64,000 nucleotides of DNA from Streptococcus mitis. GTDB lineage: Bacteria > Bacillota > Bacilli > Lactobacillales > Streptococcaceae. Under the pieces are notes generated by a model that did not search any database, was not told the origin of the DNA, and worked only from the letters and a program-made list of their open reading frames with translations. Positions 43,943-56,185 of this stretch are shown one piece after another (position 1 is the first letter of the stretch; each line of letters starts with the position of its first letter). A program made the position numbers and the translations under genes. The stretch spans positions 806,001 to 870,000 of the forward strand of contig NZ_CABEHV010000004.1 of NCBI RefSeq assembly GCF_901542415.1, given 5' to 3'.

Positions 43943-45404
43943 GATTTTTTTCTCCTTTGTTGAGTAGATACTGGTTCTCTTTTGTAAGCATTTTTGCTAC
44001 AAATATAATCACAAGAACAATTCCCCAGAATTGCATTGTAAATAGATTGAAGAAACTTTCTGAAAAGCTACTTCTTGGCATAAAGAATAGATTATTCAAG
44101 ATGAGTAGGGACAAGGTAAATAGGATTGTTCTTGAACGATAGGCTACTTGCAGCATGGCTATGAATAACATACCTAGCAAGAGACTAAGTAGAAAGACTC
44201 CTATCATACCATAGTCTGTATACAACTCCATAATATAGCTACTTCCAATACCATGTCCTTTCAAGTATTCCTTGTTCAAGACTAGATAGGATAGATTGTG
44301 GGCATAACTATTACTATCAATAGCTAATTCCACACTATTGGTTGTATGTTCAAAGGCTTTTCCTCCGAAAATAGCCCCCAAACTTCCCCTCGCAAAATAA
44401 TCAAGAACAGGACCAAAAGTAAAATTACGGAAATCTCGGTAAGGGAGGCTACTGTTAAATAGAAAACCTCGAGCTAAAACACCAAAACTAGTCCCTTGTT
44501 TATAGATAAAGTCAAGCAGGATATCCCAAAATCCTGTATGGGAAACTTGGACATTATCCCGTACATAATTGAGCACTCCCATCGCCAACATGAGAATAGG
44601 AGAACCTACAAAAATCGCCAACTTTTCTTTAAACCCAATCCATTTTCCTTTTTCAGTTTGCTCCCGCATAAAGTAATAAACAAAAGCAAATAAAATACTT
44701 AAAATAAAGGGATTTCGTGTTCCAATTGCCAAATGAATGGTATTAGCTGCTATAAAGGAGACAAGCACTGCTGTTGCCTGCAATTTCTTAGGCTTGGTTG
44801 CCAGATACATACACATTGCATAGACCGTAAAGGTAGACAAAATGTAGGTAAAATAAGGCAGTTTACTTTCAAAATTTGCATAGTAGGCATAATAGGAAGT
44901 CTGCAAGCGATACAGGAGCCGTTCAAATAACCGAATGAAATAGAAAGGATAGGTTAGAAGAAAAACTCCTAGCGATACAAAGCGCAACCGCTTGATATAA
45001 ACCTCTTTTAGAGAACTTCCTATCTTGGGTACTTGTATTTTCTTCCTAGCTATAAAATAACGAGCCAGGATGCCTCCTGTCGTCAAGCCCAGAATCGAAA
45101 CCATGACAACTATAAAGGCAAAACGATAGGCTATCGGATGATAGATATCCAAAGCACCATCTCTAAAATAATCAATGGTTGGCCTTGATACCAAAAAGAC
45201 AAAAATGGTTAAAAAGAAAATAAAATGAATGATATAATACTTGATATCGTTCCAACAAGCAATTAAGCTACTAACCAGTAAGAACAATAAAGTAGAAAGC
45301 AAGCTAACATTGTTATTATTAAACAGGTACACAATTCCACTTACTAGCGTCAAAGCGTAGCTGACTATGGTCAAACTAAATAACAATCGTTTTCCATCAA
45401 TCAC
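43935..45404 (-). CDS. Teichoic-acid repeat-unit polymerase (TarP-like)
   Basis: A 489-residue polytopic membrane protein, about 12 helices, resembling O-antigen/oligosaccharide repeat-unit polymerases. A long extracytoplasmic loop contains RDFRNFTFGPVLDYFARGSLGAIFG and SVELAIDSNSYAHNLSYLVLN. The start is GTG 45404 behind GGGGGTGAG. In pneumococcus the gene in this position is proposed to polymerise the phosphocholine-bearing teichoic repeats before transfer to wall or lipid. Confidence 0.8.
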   Translation of the reverse strand: MIDGKRLLFSLTIVSYALTLVSGIVYLFNNNNVSLLSTLLFLLVSSLIACWNDIKYYIIHFIFFLTIFVFLVSRPTIDYFRDGALDIYHPIAYRFAFIVVMVSILGLTTGGILARYFIARKKIQVPKIGSSLKEVYIKRLRFVSLGVFLLTYPFYFIRLFERLLYRLQTSYYAYYANFESKLPYFTYILSTFTVYAMCMYLATKPKKLQATAVLVSFIAANTIHLAIGTRNPFILSILFAFVYYFMREQTEKGKWIGFKEKLAIFVGSPILMLAMGVLNYVRDNVQVSHTGFWDILLDFIYKQGTSFGVLARGFLFNSSLPYRDFRNFTFGPVLDYFARGSLGAIFGGKAFEHTTNSVELAIDSNSYAHNLSYLVLNKEYLKGHGIGSSYIMELYTDYGMIGVFLLSLLLGMLFIAMLQVAYRSRTILFTLSLLILNNLFFMPRSSFSESFFNLFTMQFWGIVLVIIFVAKMLTKENQYLLNKGEKNHV

Positions 45405-45419
45405 TCGCTCACCCCCGTT

Positions 45420-46406
45420 CTAATGTAATTTTTTAGATTTTTCAATATTTTTCAGCAATAAGAATCGGTATAAGGAAATATTTAGGAATAGAGCCAAAGC
45501 ACTAATTCTTCTGCCCTTACGGAAAATAGGATTCCTAGCAATAGCAATGGCATGGCCTTTTAAAAAACGATGAATCTGGGAATAGGCTTCAAACTGTTTA
45601 TACTGATCATCTAGCAACATCTTATCCAGAATAAAGAAGTGGGCATAAGCCAATCTGAAAAAAGCAACCTCTTTCAAGTCAGGATAGTTTTTCACAACTT
45701 CATTGTAAAACTTTTGATAGATATCAATATAGGCTAAATCCTTCTTTGCATAGGGTTTAGTCGTAATACTATCCCCTCTATGGAAATAGTAATAATAGGG
45801 TTTGGTATTAACAACGTACTTCTTGGCCAACTTGATTAAATCAAAATGATAATAAGCATCTTCGTAAATCAATCCCTTTGGAAAGGATAGGGCAGTTGCA
45901 ATCTCTCTCTTGATTAGCTTATTGCAGATCGTTCCAGGTATTTTTTCACCTATGAGGTATTCCCTCAGAAATGTTTGGGAATCACAGACAAAATAGTCAT
46001 CCTGATTGGCTGACTGTGGGCTTTCATCATTAGCATAGACATTCATGACACCACAGCTCGAAACATCCGCATCTTCTTGAATTAATTGCTCATATAAGCT
46101 CTGAATCATTTCTGGATGGATATAATCATCTGAGTCAATAAAAATCAGATAGTCTCCGTGAGCCTGCTTCATTCCATCGTTTCGTGCTTGCGACAAACCT
46201 TCATTCTTTTTATGAAGCACTGACACCCTGTCATCTTGTTTAGCGATTGAATCACACAAGCGACCACTTTCATCCGTTGCTCCATCATCAACAAGAATGA
46301 TTTCCAGATTCTGATAGGTCTGCTTCTGAATGGAAGCTATCGATTTTTCTAGGTACTGCGCCACATTATAGACTGGCACAATCACACTGATTAATGCAGT
46401 TTCCAT
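45420..46406 (-). CDS. GT2-family glycosyltransferase of the teichoic-acid cluster
   Basis: A 328-residue family 2 transferase. GT-A fold motifs are ISVIVPVYNVAQYLEKSI, VDDGATDESG, NEGLSQARNDGMKQAHGDYLIFIDSDDYIHPEM (DSDD is the DxD metal site). The C-terminal ~100 residues are helical and probably membrane associated (no clear full transmembrane span). It lies 1 nt after the upstream GT4 gene. By synteny it adds a sugar (probably a GalNAc-type residue) of the teichoic repeat; which one is not readable. Confidence 0.85.
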   Translation of the reverse strand: METALISVIVPVYNVAQYLEKSIASIQKQTYQNLEIILVDDGATDESGRLCDSIAKQDDRVSVLHKKNEGLSQARNDGMKQAHGDYLIFIDSDDYIHPEMIQSLYEQLIQEDADVSSCGVMNVYANDESPQSANQDDYFVCDSQTFLREYLIGEKIPGTICNKLIKREIATALSFPKGLIYEDAYYHFDLIKLAKKYVVNTKPYYYYFHRGDSITTKPYAKKDLAYIDIYQKFYNEVVKNYPDLKEVAFFRLAYAHFFILDKMLLDDQYKQFEAYSQIHRFLKGHAIAIARNPIFRKGRRISALALFLNISLYRFLLLKNIEKSKKLH

Positions 46407-46407
46407 G

Positions 46408-47511
46408 CTACTCCTCTAATAGTTTTTCTACTTGTTCGATTTGTTTGGCAATTGTGAATTGTTGAATGAATTGGCTAGCCTCATTGACATCGAAGTTTGA
46501 GGCAGAGGTCATGTAGTTCGTAATTGCCTGAGCTGCCTCTTGATTGCTCTCAATGATTTGTCCAAATCGTCCTTCTTGGGATAATTCCTCAGCCCCTCCG
46601 ACATCCGTAGAGACAAAAGGAAGTCCCAGACTCAAGGCTTCCACATACACTCCAGGAAAACCTTCTTGTTTAGACATAGACAAGAGAACTTTCGTATGAG
46701 ATAAATACTGATAAGGATTTTTTTGATAACCAAGGAAATGTACATAGTCTTCAAGCTCATATTCTTTGACGCGTTTTTTCAGTTCCTCTTCCATATCCCC
46801 AGCCCCGATAAAATAGAGATGATAGTTTTTTCCCTCTTGGTGTAATAATCGTATCACTTCCACCACACGGTCAGAACCCTTATTTTCCTCAATCCGTCCG
46901 ATAGTACAGATACTTTGAGGCGCAATCTCGATATCGATCTTCTCTTGAGATTTTTCTAAAATAGTCTTAAAATCATATCCATTGTAGACCGTCTGTAATT
47001 TCGAAGCATAATCTGGATAGACTTCCTTGATAGAATTGCTGGTTTTATTCGAAATTCCTACAATGGTATCCGCAGCATCCAACTGGCGTCTATGTGATTC
47101 TCTTTTAGAGCTATCCTTAATAAATTCTTCGATACTTCCATGAATCCAGGAAATCTTCTTGACTTCTTTTCTTTTAGAGAACAAAAGTGGAGGATTCATA
47201 ATAGTAAAGGAAACTTCAACATCATAGTCATCTCTTACAAGCAAGCGACGTGTCAATCTTGGAAAATAAATTCTCATTCTCCACAAAAGAGCTCGTAACC
47301 ATCTAGCTTGGCGATAATCCTGAAGGGATTTTAAAATGCCTACATGCTTGGGAACAGATTCGTATCCCTTATCAAAATGTTCCATTTCAAGAATATCAAT
47401 ATCATACTTTTCTGGATCTAGATTTGAAACAATGGTAGATAGAATCTTCTCTGCTCCACCCCCGAGAGAAAAAGACCACATAAAAAATAATATTTTTTTC
47501 TTAGCCACCAT
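46408..47511 (-). CDS. GT4-family glycosyltransferase of the teichoic-acid cluster
   Basis: A 367-residue GT-B transferase. N-terminal LFFMWSFSLGGGAEKILSTIV is the acceptor glycine loop; the C-terminal nucleotide-sugar site has the E-x7-E motif SKQEGFPGVYVEALSLGLPFVSTDVGGAEEL. ATG 47511 behind AAGGGAGA overlaps the licD3 stop by 11 nt, so a longer frame was rejected. It builds the teichoic repeat on the inner membrane face. Confidence 0.87.
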   Translation of the reverse strand: MVAKKKILFFMWSFSLGGGAEKILSTIVSNLDPEKYDIDILEMEHFDKGYESVPKHVGILKSLQDYRQARWLRALLWRMRIYFPRLTRRLLVRDDYDVEVSFTIMNPPLLFSKRKEVKKISWIHGSIEEFIKDSSKRESHRRQLDAADTIVGISNKTSNSIKEVYPDYASKLQTVYNGYDFKTILEKSQEKIDIEIAPQSICTIGRIEENKGSDRVVEVIRLLHQEGKNYHLYFIGAGDMEEELKKRVKEYELEDYVHFLGYQKNPYQYLSHTKVLLSMSKQEGFPGVYVEALSLGLPFVSTDVGGAEELSQEGRFGQIIESNQEAAQAITNYMTSASNFDVNEASQFIQQFTIAKQIEQVEKLLEE

Positions 47512-48346
47512 ATTCTCCCTTATATTCTGTATAAGACTTATCCATATCAGCGATGACAGCGTCATGATGTGGTAACTGCTTGTCTGCTGGTGGAGGTGTC
47601 ATGTAGTCTCCAAAAGCAGTGCTGAGATAGGCATCATAGCCAACTGGAACGGGCATCTCTGTCTCTTCAAATGGCAAGAAAAGATTATCCTCAAAAGATT
47701 CGATTAGGTACTTGTTTCTCATGTAACCAGGACCCGAGCATAATTCCGTGATTCCATCGCTCTCAGCTAGACTGTACTTGATCATTTCTTTTTCAGCTTT
47801 TTTCCAAATGCGATAACGGAGAGATTTTGGAGTCAACCCCAGTAAAATACGGCTTCCCCACTTCATAAGTGCGCCATGTTTTTCTGGAATAGTTTGCGCA
47901 CAAAAAAGAGAATAAATCAAGGCCCAACGAACCTGTTTTTTCCGCTCAGCTGGATTTTTAGGATAATAATCCAAAGGCAAAACATCCAAGGCCAGACCAT
48001 GTGGCAATTCTAAATCCTGCTGATAAGGTTTGATACAGGTCGTTTCCTTATCACGAATGGTAATAAAAAGATTGCGGTCGACAAAATCCTTGTTACTCTT
48101 CGACAAGAAATAACGCTCATCTGCATAACGAGGCCATAATTCTGCTAATTTCTCATAATCTTTACGGGGCATAAAAAAATCTAGATCATCATCCCAAGGA
48201 ATAAACCCCCTGTTTCGAAGGGCACCAATAGCACCTCCACCACAGAGATAACAAAGCAAATCATGTTCCTTGCAAAAAGCCACAAAATATTCAGCCATCT
48301 CCAGACTTCGAGCCTGAATTGCTTTTAAATCAGTCATATTGTTCAT
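47501..48346 (-). CDS. licD3: LicD-family phosphocholine transferase
   Basis: A 281-residue LicD/FKTN-type protein. The hallmark CGGGAIGALRNRGFIPWDDDLDFFMPRKDYEKL (about 36-68) contains the metal-binding DDDLD. LicD proteins move phosphocholine from CDP-choline to teichoic-acid sugars. Position in front of two glycosyltransferases and the polymerase matches licD3 of the pneumococcal lic3 region. A psr gene lies upstream but is separated by a terminator, and an extended -10 promoter precedes licD3. Confidence 0.83.
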   Translation of the reverse strand: MNNMTDLKAIQARSLEMAEYFVAFCKEHDLLCYLCGGGAIGALRNRGFIPWDDDLDFFMPRKDYEKLAELWPRYADERYFLSKSNKDFVDRNLFITIRDKETTCIKPYQQDLELPHGLALDVLPLDYYPKNPAERKKQVRWALIYSLFCAQTIPEKHGALMKWGSRILLGLTPKSLRYRIWKKAEKEMIKYSLAESDGITELCSGPGYMRNKYLIESFEDNLFLPFEETEMPVPVGYDAYLSTAFGDYMTPPPADKQLPHHDAVIADMDKSYTEYKGEYGG

Positions 48347-48369
48347 TATTCTTTCTATCGTATCGTTCC

Positions 48370-48378
48370 ATTATACCA
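48370..48378 (-). promoter_or_regulatory. Extended -10 promoter of the licD3 operon
   Basis: TGGTATAAT on the minus strand, 23 nt before the licD3 start and after the psr terminator. No strong -35. Confidence 0.6.
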
Positions 48379-48411
48379 CAAATAAGGGATGAAAATCTAT
48401 TGCAGACTGTA

Positions 48412-48461
48412 AAAAATCAAAGCCTGACTGCTAGATAAATAGCCTTCAAACTTTGATTTTT
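48412..48461 (-). terminator. Terminator of the aro-psr operon
   Basis: AAAAATCAAAG (48412-48422) pairs with CTTTGATTTTT (48451-48461), with a further inner pairing; the T-run follows on the minus strand. It closes the long transcript that begins near 58.9 kb. Confidence 0.75.
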
Positions 48462-48466
48462 CTATC

Positions 48467-49777
48467 TTATCTCATTCCCATTTGAGCAAGCTTGGTTTGA
48501 TATTTATTTTGATCGACTTGGAGAGCTAAACCTCCATAGACATCATAGGCATCGACCCAATCACCTAGTTCTGGAACTGTTAATCTTTCAATGCCATTTT
48601 GCGCTCCATCTAGGAAGGATAAACCATTGGTCAGTAGGAAACCATAGGGAACATTCGTAGAGGTCATCCCAAAGACCTTACCAAGTGCTTCTGATCCAGT
48701 AAAGAGTTTGGTTGGATCCTTGAGTTGCTGCAGAACAGCTGTCAACACTTGCTGTTGTCTCTTGGTACGACCATAATCACCTTCGTCATCATCACGGAAA
48801 CGTGCATAATTGAGCAAGGTTGATCCATTCATCTGCTGTTTTCCGACTTTAATCGTCTGGGTTGGAGACTCTGTTTCCGTAGCATGCAAATCATCTCCCA
48901 CCGTAGCTTCGGTTAAGGGTTGACCTTCTATGGTTGAGAATTTGGCGTCAATCGTTACACCGTCAGGAAAGAGAGTGTCAATAGCGGTTGCGAAGGCCTG
49001 GAAGTCTACCAAGGCGTAGTACTTAATGTCCAAGTCAAAATTGTCTTTTAAGACTTTTCGGACCATTTCTGCCCCTTTTTGCCCCTCTTGTTCCCCCAAC
49101 TCATAGGCCACATTCAACTTATTATCGGATTGCTTTCTACCGTTAATGACTTGGCTGTAACCATCTATATAAACCAAATTGTCACGCATAAAGCTGGCCA
49201 GCTTGATTTTTTTATCTGAGCCACCAACGTTTAGAACCATAATCGAGTCCGTTCTCGTCTCAGCACTGTTCTGGCCAATCCGTCCATCCGTCCCCATAAT
49301 CAAAATATTGACCCCATCCTTTGTATCTTGACCATGAAAAACTTCTACTTGAGCTGCCTTAGCATTGGCAGGTTTGGTTGGATCCGCATTTGAATAACCT
49401 TTTAGGAACATAAAAATCATGCCAAAACCGACACAGGCTAAAAGAGCAAGCAATCCTGCAAAAATGCGCCCCCAACGAATCTTACGTTTCTTGGACTTAA
49501 CCTTTGGAAGAGAATGGCTTTTCTGGTATTTTTTTGCACGACTACGGTTACCATAGGATGGAAGAGGAGACTGGTTGACTGGTTCCATGAAAGACTCTTC
49601 CATATCGTGATTTTCATTATAAATTTCTGGTGAAGCTTCACTACCACTAGCCATATTTAACTTACCTTGCAGGTAAGCAAACTCTTTTTTCTCTCGCTCA
49701 TTGAGGTAATGAATGTTCTTAAAGAGATAGTCATAACGTAACTGCTCGTGATGGCTTAAAGGATTTTCTTTACTCAT
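48467..49777 (-). CDS. psr: LytR-CpsA-Psr (LCP) family protein
   Basis: A 436-residue LCP phosphotransferase. A ~100-residue cytoplasmic N-terminus, Ser/Lys rich, precedes one membrane helix (GRIFAGLLALLACVGFGMIFMFL). The extracytoplasmic LCP domain has NILIMGTDGRIGQNSAETRTDSIMVL, ASFMRDNLVYIDG and NYARFRDDDEGDYGRTKRQQQVL with the conserved Arg/Asp pyrophosphate-binding residues. LCP enzymes attach teichoic acid or capsule to peptidoglycan. It is the last gene of the aromatic operon (ATGA overlap with pheA) and stands next to the teichoic cluster. Confidence 0.9.
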   Translation of the reverse strand: MSKENPLSHHEQLRYDYLFKNIHYLNEREKKEFAYLQGKLNMASGSEASPEIYNENHDMEESFMEPVNQSPLPSYGNRSRAKKYQKSHSLPKVKSKKRKIRWGRIFAGLLALLACVGFGMIFMFLKGYSNADPTKPANAKAAQVEVFHGQDTKDGVNILIMGTDGRIGQNSAETRTDSIMVLNVGGSDKKIKLASFMRDNLVYIDGYSQVINGRKQSDNKLNVAYELGEQEGQKGAEMVRKVLKDNFDLDIKYYALVDFQAFATAIDTLFPDGVTIDAKFSTIEGQPLTEATVGDDLHATETESPTQTIKVGKQQMNGSTLLNYARFRDDDEGDYGRTKRQQQVLTAVLQQLKDPTKLFTGSEALGKVFGMTSTNVPYGFLLTNGLSFLDGAQNGIERLTVPELGDWVDAYDVYGGLALQVDQNKYQTKLAQMGMR

Positions 49778-50618
49778 CTTTTCTCCTTTCCATGGTCTGA
49801 TATTGGATAAATAGGATAGGCGCCCAGTACTTTATACTGGATTCCAATCGCCTCTAATTCTTTTTGGGCAAAGTGGACCAAGTCCTTATCCGCATAATCA
49901 ACATCGATAATGAAAAAGTATTCTCCCAGTGCTGTCTTGAGTGGTCGACTTTCAATTTTTGTCAGGTCAATTCCTCTCCAAGCAAAGGTTGAAAGAGCCT
50001 TGTAGAGGGCACCGGGAAGGTTGTCCGGTAAGGTCAAGGCCAAACTCATTTTCTCAGTTTGTGCTTTCAAGGGAATAGAAGGCATTTCAGCTCCCAAAAC
50101 CCAGAAACGTGTGAAATTGGCTTCCATTTCTTGAATATCCTCGGCAATCAGTTCTAAACCATATTCTTCTGCAGAACTTCTTGGTGCAATGGCTGCATAA
50201 GGCTGGTCTGGATGTTCGGAAATAAAACGGGCCGCATAAGCTGTACTAGCTGTTACCTCGATTTGGGCTTCTGGATATTGTTTATCGATGAATTTCTTTC
50301 CTTGAGCCAAAGCCTGAGGATGAGAAAAAATCTTTTCAATCTTAGTATGGCCTGGAACCACCATCAACTGCTGATGAATAGGCTGAACGATTTCTGCAAC
50401 TGCTTGAATGCGAGCCTGATGAAAAAGGTAGTCCAAGGTTTCATGAACACTACCCTCGATAGAATTTTCAACTGGCACCACAGAATAGTCCACTAATCCT
50501 TGCTCATAGGCCTTGATGACATCTGTAATGTTGGCAAAGGCCTGCAATTCCTCCTGAGGAAAAGCTGTCTGCACAACGTGGTGTGAAAATGATCCCTTGG
50601 GACCTAGATAAGCAATTT

Positions 50619-50622
<4 letters not shown>
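49774..50622 (-). CDS. pheA: Prephenate dehydratase
   Basis: A 282-residue enzyme making phenylpyruvate. The PDT domain (1-~180) starts IAYLGPKGSFSHHVVQTAF and includes VPVENSIEGSVHETLDYLF and the catalytic block NFTRFWVL. The C-terminal ACT domain has the phenylalanine-binding motif ESRPLKTALGEYFFIID. No chorismate mutase domain is fused. Start and stop overlap aroK and psr as ATGA, so translation is coupled. Confidence 0.95.
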
Positions 50623-52461
<1,839 letters not shown>

Positions 52462-52800
52462 TTATTTTAGCAATTCTGAAACTGGTTCGAAAACAATTTT
52501 TTCAATATCAGAAAGGTAAATTGCCAATTGTTGTTGCTTGGTAAAGAATTCTGACAAAAGGCTGTTCCCCTGAATCTGCTTGCCAAAGCCTTCCATCTTA
52601 GCTTGGAAGGAAGCATCTGGCATTTGACCTGTCTGCGCTAGTCTTTGAATTTCCTCTTGGAAAGCAACATATTCTGTAAAGATTTTGCTTGCCTCAGCAT
52701 CTGCTGAAATCGCATCTTTAGCTGCTTTGACAGCCTTGTATTCTGGTAATTCGCGTAGACCGCGACTGAGTTCATTTGCACTATCGTAAATATTTGACAT
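52462..52800 (-). CDS. YlbF/YmcA family protein
   Basis: A 112-residue all-helical protein: [29 protein letters not shown], then [43 protein letters not shown]. It matches the YlbF/YmcA (Com_YlbF) family; B. subtilis members form a complex that affects RNase Y. It is placed between tyrA and aroA without obvious link to aromatic synthesis, as is usual in streptococci. Confidence 0.85.
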   Translation of the reverse strand: MSNIYDSANELSRGLRELPEYKAVKAAKDAISADAEASKIFTEYVAFQEEIQRLAQTGQMPDASFQAKMEGFGKQIQGNSLLSEFFTKQQQLAIYLSDIEKIVFEPVSELLK

Positions 52801-52810
52801 AATTTTCTCC

Positions 52811-53914
52811 TTATTTGATAACGACTGTGTAGTCGGTGTTTTCTGTTATGAGGTTCTCAGCTCGTTCTAAATCTTGAGCGTTTTTAAATGAAATTTGTAG
52901 AATCCCGTGAATATCCTCACGGTTTTCCTCGTTGATATGAATATTGACCAAGGAAGTTCCACGTAGCAGTTCCAAAATCCTCAGGATAACATCTTCTTCA
53001 TCGGGAACATCGACATAAAGGTCATAAGAGCTATCCACGCCACCACGCTTATGGATTTCCATAGCCTGACGTTGCTCACACGCTTGGTTGAAAAAGTTCC
53101 AGATTTGGTTTTCATCACCCTTGCTAATGGCCTTGCTAACCTCATCCAATCGTTCCTTGAAATCCTCAATTCGATCTAGAATAGTCTCACGATTGGACAA
53201 GAGAATGGAAGTCCACATACCTGGCTCGCTTTCCGCAATTCGAGTCATATCTCGAAAACCACCAGCCGCAAAGCGCCTTGCCATCTCATGTTCTTGAGCA
53301 TAAACCGCGGTCTGTTCCATGAGACTGGAAGCCAGAATATGAGGAAAATGGCTAATCTGAGAAGTCACACGATCATGCTCCTTGGCATCAATCTCGATAA
53401 AACGAGCATGAAGACCTGAAAGCAGATACTTCATTTCCGCAAGTGTGTCAGAACTTGTCAGGTTCGAAGGCGTAAAGATATAATAGGCATTTTCAAAAAG
53501 ATTGACATCCGCAGAAGCAGCCCCTGTCTTGTGACTACCAGCCATGGGATGGGCTCCGACGAAGCGAACAGGTTTGCCAGCCAAATATTGCTCCGCCACA
53601 TCCACAATGGCTGACTTAGTCGAACCAGCATCTGAGATAATCACTCCTTCTTTCAAGTCCAAGTTAGCCAACTCCTTAATGAAAGCAATAGTTTGTTTGA
53701 TTGGCAAGCTGAGAATAATGATATCTGCCAGAGGAGCAAAACTAGCAAAATCATCCGTTGCACGGTCAATCATGCCCTCTTTCAAGGCGACATCTCTCGA
53801 AGCTTGACTGCGATTATAACCTACAATTTCATAATCTGGATGATCGCGTTTGATCCCGAGTGCCATAGAGGCACCAATCAGACCAAGGCCTGCGATATAG
53901 ACTGTTTTTGCCAT
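52811..53914 (-). CDS. tyrA: Prephenate dehydrogenase
   Basis: A 367-residue NAD-dependent enzyme making 4-hydroxyphenylpyruvate. Rossmann motif [18 protein letters not shown] (4-21), [25 protein letters not shown] (substrate His), and a C-terminal ACT domain (about 295-367, [19 protein letters not shown]) for tyrosine feedback. Follows aroC by 9 nt. Confidence 0.95.
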   Translation of the reverse strand: MAKTVYIAGLGLIGASMALGIKRDHPDYEIVGYNRSQASRDVALKEGMIDRATDDFASFAPLADIIILSLPIKQTIAFIKELANLDLKEGVIISDAGSTKSAIVDVAEQYLAGKPVRFVGAHPMAGSHKTGAASADVNLFENAYYIFTPSNLTSSDTLAEMKYLLSGLHARFIEIDAKEHDRVTSQISHFPHILASSLMEQTAVYAQEHEMARRFAAGGFRDMTRIAESEPGMWTSILLSNRETILDRIEDFKERLDEVSKAISKGDENQIWNFFNQACEQRQAMEIHKRGGVDSSYDLYVDVPDEEDVILRILELLRGTSLVNIHINEENREDIHGILQISFKNAQDLERAENLITENTDYTVVIK

Positions 53915-53923
53915 AGGAACTCC

Positions 53924-55090
53924 TTAATAGTTCTTTGCATACTCTCGATGTTTGGATACCGCTTCTTTTAATTCCTCTAGATTGTCTGATGAGAATTTTT
54001 CAAGGATTTCTTGTGCCAGAACCGTTGCCACAACAGCTTCCATGACCACTCCTGCAGCTGGAAGAGCAGTCGGATCACTTCTCTCCACAGTTGCCTTGTA
54101 AGGTTCATGGGTTTCGATATCCACACTCATAAGAGGTTTATAAAGAGTAGGAATGGGTTTCATGACGCCACGAACAACAATCGGTTGCCCATTAGTCATA
54201 CCACCTTCAAAACCGCCAAGATTGTTAGTACGACGAGTATAGCCGTCTTCTTTAGACCAGAGAATTTCATCCATAACTTGACTGCCTTTACGATAACCAG
54301 CTTCAAAGCCAAGACCAAATTCCACTCCTTTAAAAGCATTGATAGAAACAACGGCTTGTGCCAATCTTGCATCCAATTTTCTGTCCCATTGGACATAGGA
54401 ACCAAGACCAACTGGAACGCCTCCGACGACTGTCTCCACAACCCCACCGATGGTATCACCGTCACGTTTGATTTGGTCAATGTAATCCTTGATTTCCTGT
54501 TCTCTTTCTTGGTTGACAATAGAAACGTCAGACTGGGCAGCTCGTTCCTTAATCTCAGCGACTGTGAGATTTTCAGGAACATCGATTTCCTTGCCACCAA
54601 AGACCACGACATGGTTGGCAATTTCCATATCCAACTCAGCCAAGAGGCGTTTGGCTACTGCCCCGACTGCCACCCGCATGGTGGTTTCACGAGCTGATGA
54701 ACGTTCTAAAGAATTTCTCAAATCATCAAAACGGTACTTGATCCCCCCAACCAAGTCGGCGTGACCGGGGCGAGGATGGGTGATTTTTCGTTTGCTTTTA
54801 AGTCGCTCTTCAATGTCCTCCGCAGACATGATATCCAGCCATTTCTGATGGTCCTTATTGACGACATCCATGGTGATGGGAGCCCCTGTCGTCTTCCCAT
54901 GGCGAACGCCTGAAGTAAAGACAACCTGGTCACTCTCAATCTTCATACGACCACCGCGGCCGTATCCACCCTGACGACGTTTCAAATCCTCATTGATGTC
55001 CTCTGCTGTCAAAGGAAGTCCTGCTGGAATTCCTTCAATGATAGCCGTCAGACGGGGGCCGTGTGATTCTCCTGCAGTTAAATATCTCAT
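53924..55090 (-). CDS. aroC: Chorismate synthase
   Basis: A 388-residue FMNH2-dependent enzyme. Signature blocks are [55 protein letters not shown] and [14 protein letters not shown]. It makes chorismate from EPSP. Nine nt separate it from aroB upstream and from tyrA downstream. Confidence 0.97.
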   Translation of the reverse strand: MRYLTAGESHGPRLTAIIEGIPAGLPLTAEDINEDLKRRQGGYGRGGRMKIESDQVVFTSGVRHGKTTGAPITMDVVNKDHQKWLDIMSAEDIEERLKSKRKITHPRPGHADLVGGIKYRFDDLRNSLERSSARETTMRVAVGAVAKRLLAELDMEIANHVVVFGGKEIDVPENLTVAEIKERAAQSDVSIVNQEREQEIKDYIDQIKRDGDTIGGVVETVVGGVPVGLGSYVQWDRKLDARLAQAVVSINAFKGVEFGLGFEAGYRKGSQVMDEILWSKEDGYTRRTNNLGGFEGGMTNGQPIVVRGVMKPIPTLYKPLMSVDIETHEPYKATVERSDPTALPAAGVVMEAVVATVLAQEILEKFSSDNLEELKEAVSKHREYAKNY

Positions 55091-55099
55091 ACACTCTCC

Positions 55100-56167
55100 T
55101 TATTTTACCAAGTAGTCTTTCATCTCTTCCAGAGAAACTTGGTGAATGGTCGCTGAACCAAGCTCTGGCACCAAGACCAATTTCAAGGTATTGCCACGCG
55201 CCTTCTTATCATGAGTCAAAGCCTGATAAAGCTTGTCAACATCCCAGTTTTCATAATCAACAGGCAAGCCAAACTTCTGACACATTTCTGTGATGGACTG
55301 GGTAATGCCAGCTGGCATGAGGCCTTTTTCCTCAGCCACCTTGGAAATCTGCACCATGCCCATGGCCACAGCTTCTCCATGCATGACCTTGCCATAACCA
55401 GCCGTCGCTTCAATAGCATGACCAATAGTATGGCCAAAATTGAGGTAAAGGCGAACACCATTGTCCAACTCATCCTCAACTACCATCTTACGCTTAACCT
55501 GGCAAGAATGTTCAATCAAGGTCTCTGCATGTTCCAGAATGCTCTCAACAGAACCATCCAGCTCCGTCAAAAGAGACCAAAGTGCTGGATCCTCAATCAA
55601 GCCGTACTTGATAACCTCACCCATTCCTTCAATCAATTCTCTTTTTCCGAGAGTTTCAAGAACAAGTGGATCAATCAGAACCCCGTCTGGTTGGGCAAAG
55701 GTACCCACCATATTCTTAGCAAATGGAGTGTTAACGCCTGTCTTTCCGCCGATAGAAGAATCAACCTGAGCTGTCAAGCTAGTCGGAATCTGAACAAAGT
55801 GAATACCCCGCATATAGGTAGAGGCTACGAAACCAGCCAGGTCTCCAACGACACCACCTCCGAGAGCCACGATTCCATCACTACGAGTCAGACCTTGCTT
55901 GACTAAAAATTCATAGACTTTCTGGACAGTAGTTAAATTCTTTCTTTCTTCGCCTTCTAAAAAGTCAAAAACTGCTACCTGAAAACCAGCATCTTCTAGG
56001 CTGAGCTTGACCTTCTCTGCATAAAGAGAAGCTACATGGTTATCTGTCACAATGACTACCTTTTGTGGTTGCCAGAGTTCTCGCAACCATTGACCAGCCT
56101 GAGCCAGACAACCTTTTTCAATCTGAATATCATAAGGATGATGAGGAATATCGATTCTGATTTTCAT
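55100..56167 (-). CDS. aroB: 3-dehydroquinate synthase
   Basis: A 355-residue NAD- and metal-dependent enzyme converting DAHP to dehydroquinate. NAD-binding [41 protein letters not shown], and metal ligands in [12 protein letters not shown] and [10 protein letters not shown]. Starts 18 nt after aroE. Confidence 0.97.
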   Translation of the reverse strand: MKIRIDIPHHPYDIQIEKGCLAQAGQWLRELWQPQKVVIVTDNHVASLYAEKVKLSLEDAGFQVAVFDFLEGEERKNLTTVQKVYEFLVKQGLTRSDGIVALGGGVVGDLAGFVASTYMRGIHFVQIPTSLTAQVDSSIGGKTGVNTPFAKNMVGTFAQPDGVLIDPLVLETLGKRELIEGMGEVIKYGLIEDPALWSLLTELDGSVESILEHAETLIEHSCQVKRKMVVEDELDNGVRLYLNFGHTIGHAIEATAGYGKVMHGEAVAMGMVQISKVAEEKGLMPAGITQSITEMCQKFGLPVDYENWDVDKLYQALTHDKKARGNTLKLVLVPELGSATIHQVSLEEMKDYLVK

Positions 56168-56185
56168 AGGAGAATCTCCCTTTCT

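Noticed and set aside
54011..54697. 228-codon plus-strand open frame opposite aroC
   Set aside because: Cys/His/Ser-rich translation without domain features; it mirrors the codon pattern of aroC, which is certain.
55211..55906. 231-codon plus-strand open frame opposite aroB
   Set aside because: Shadow of aroB; no ribosome-binding site and no recognisable domain.
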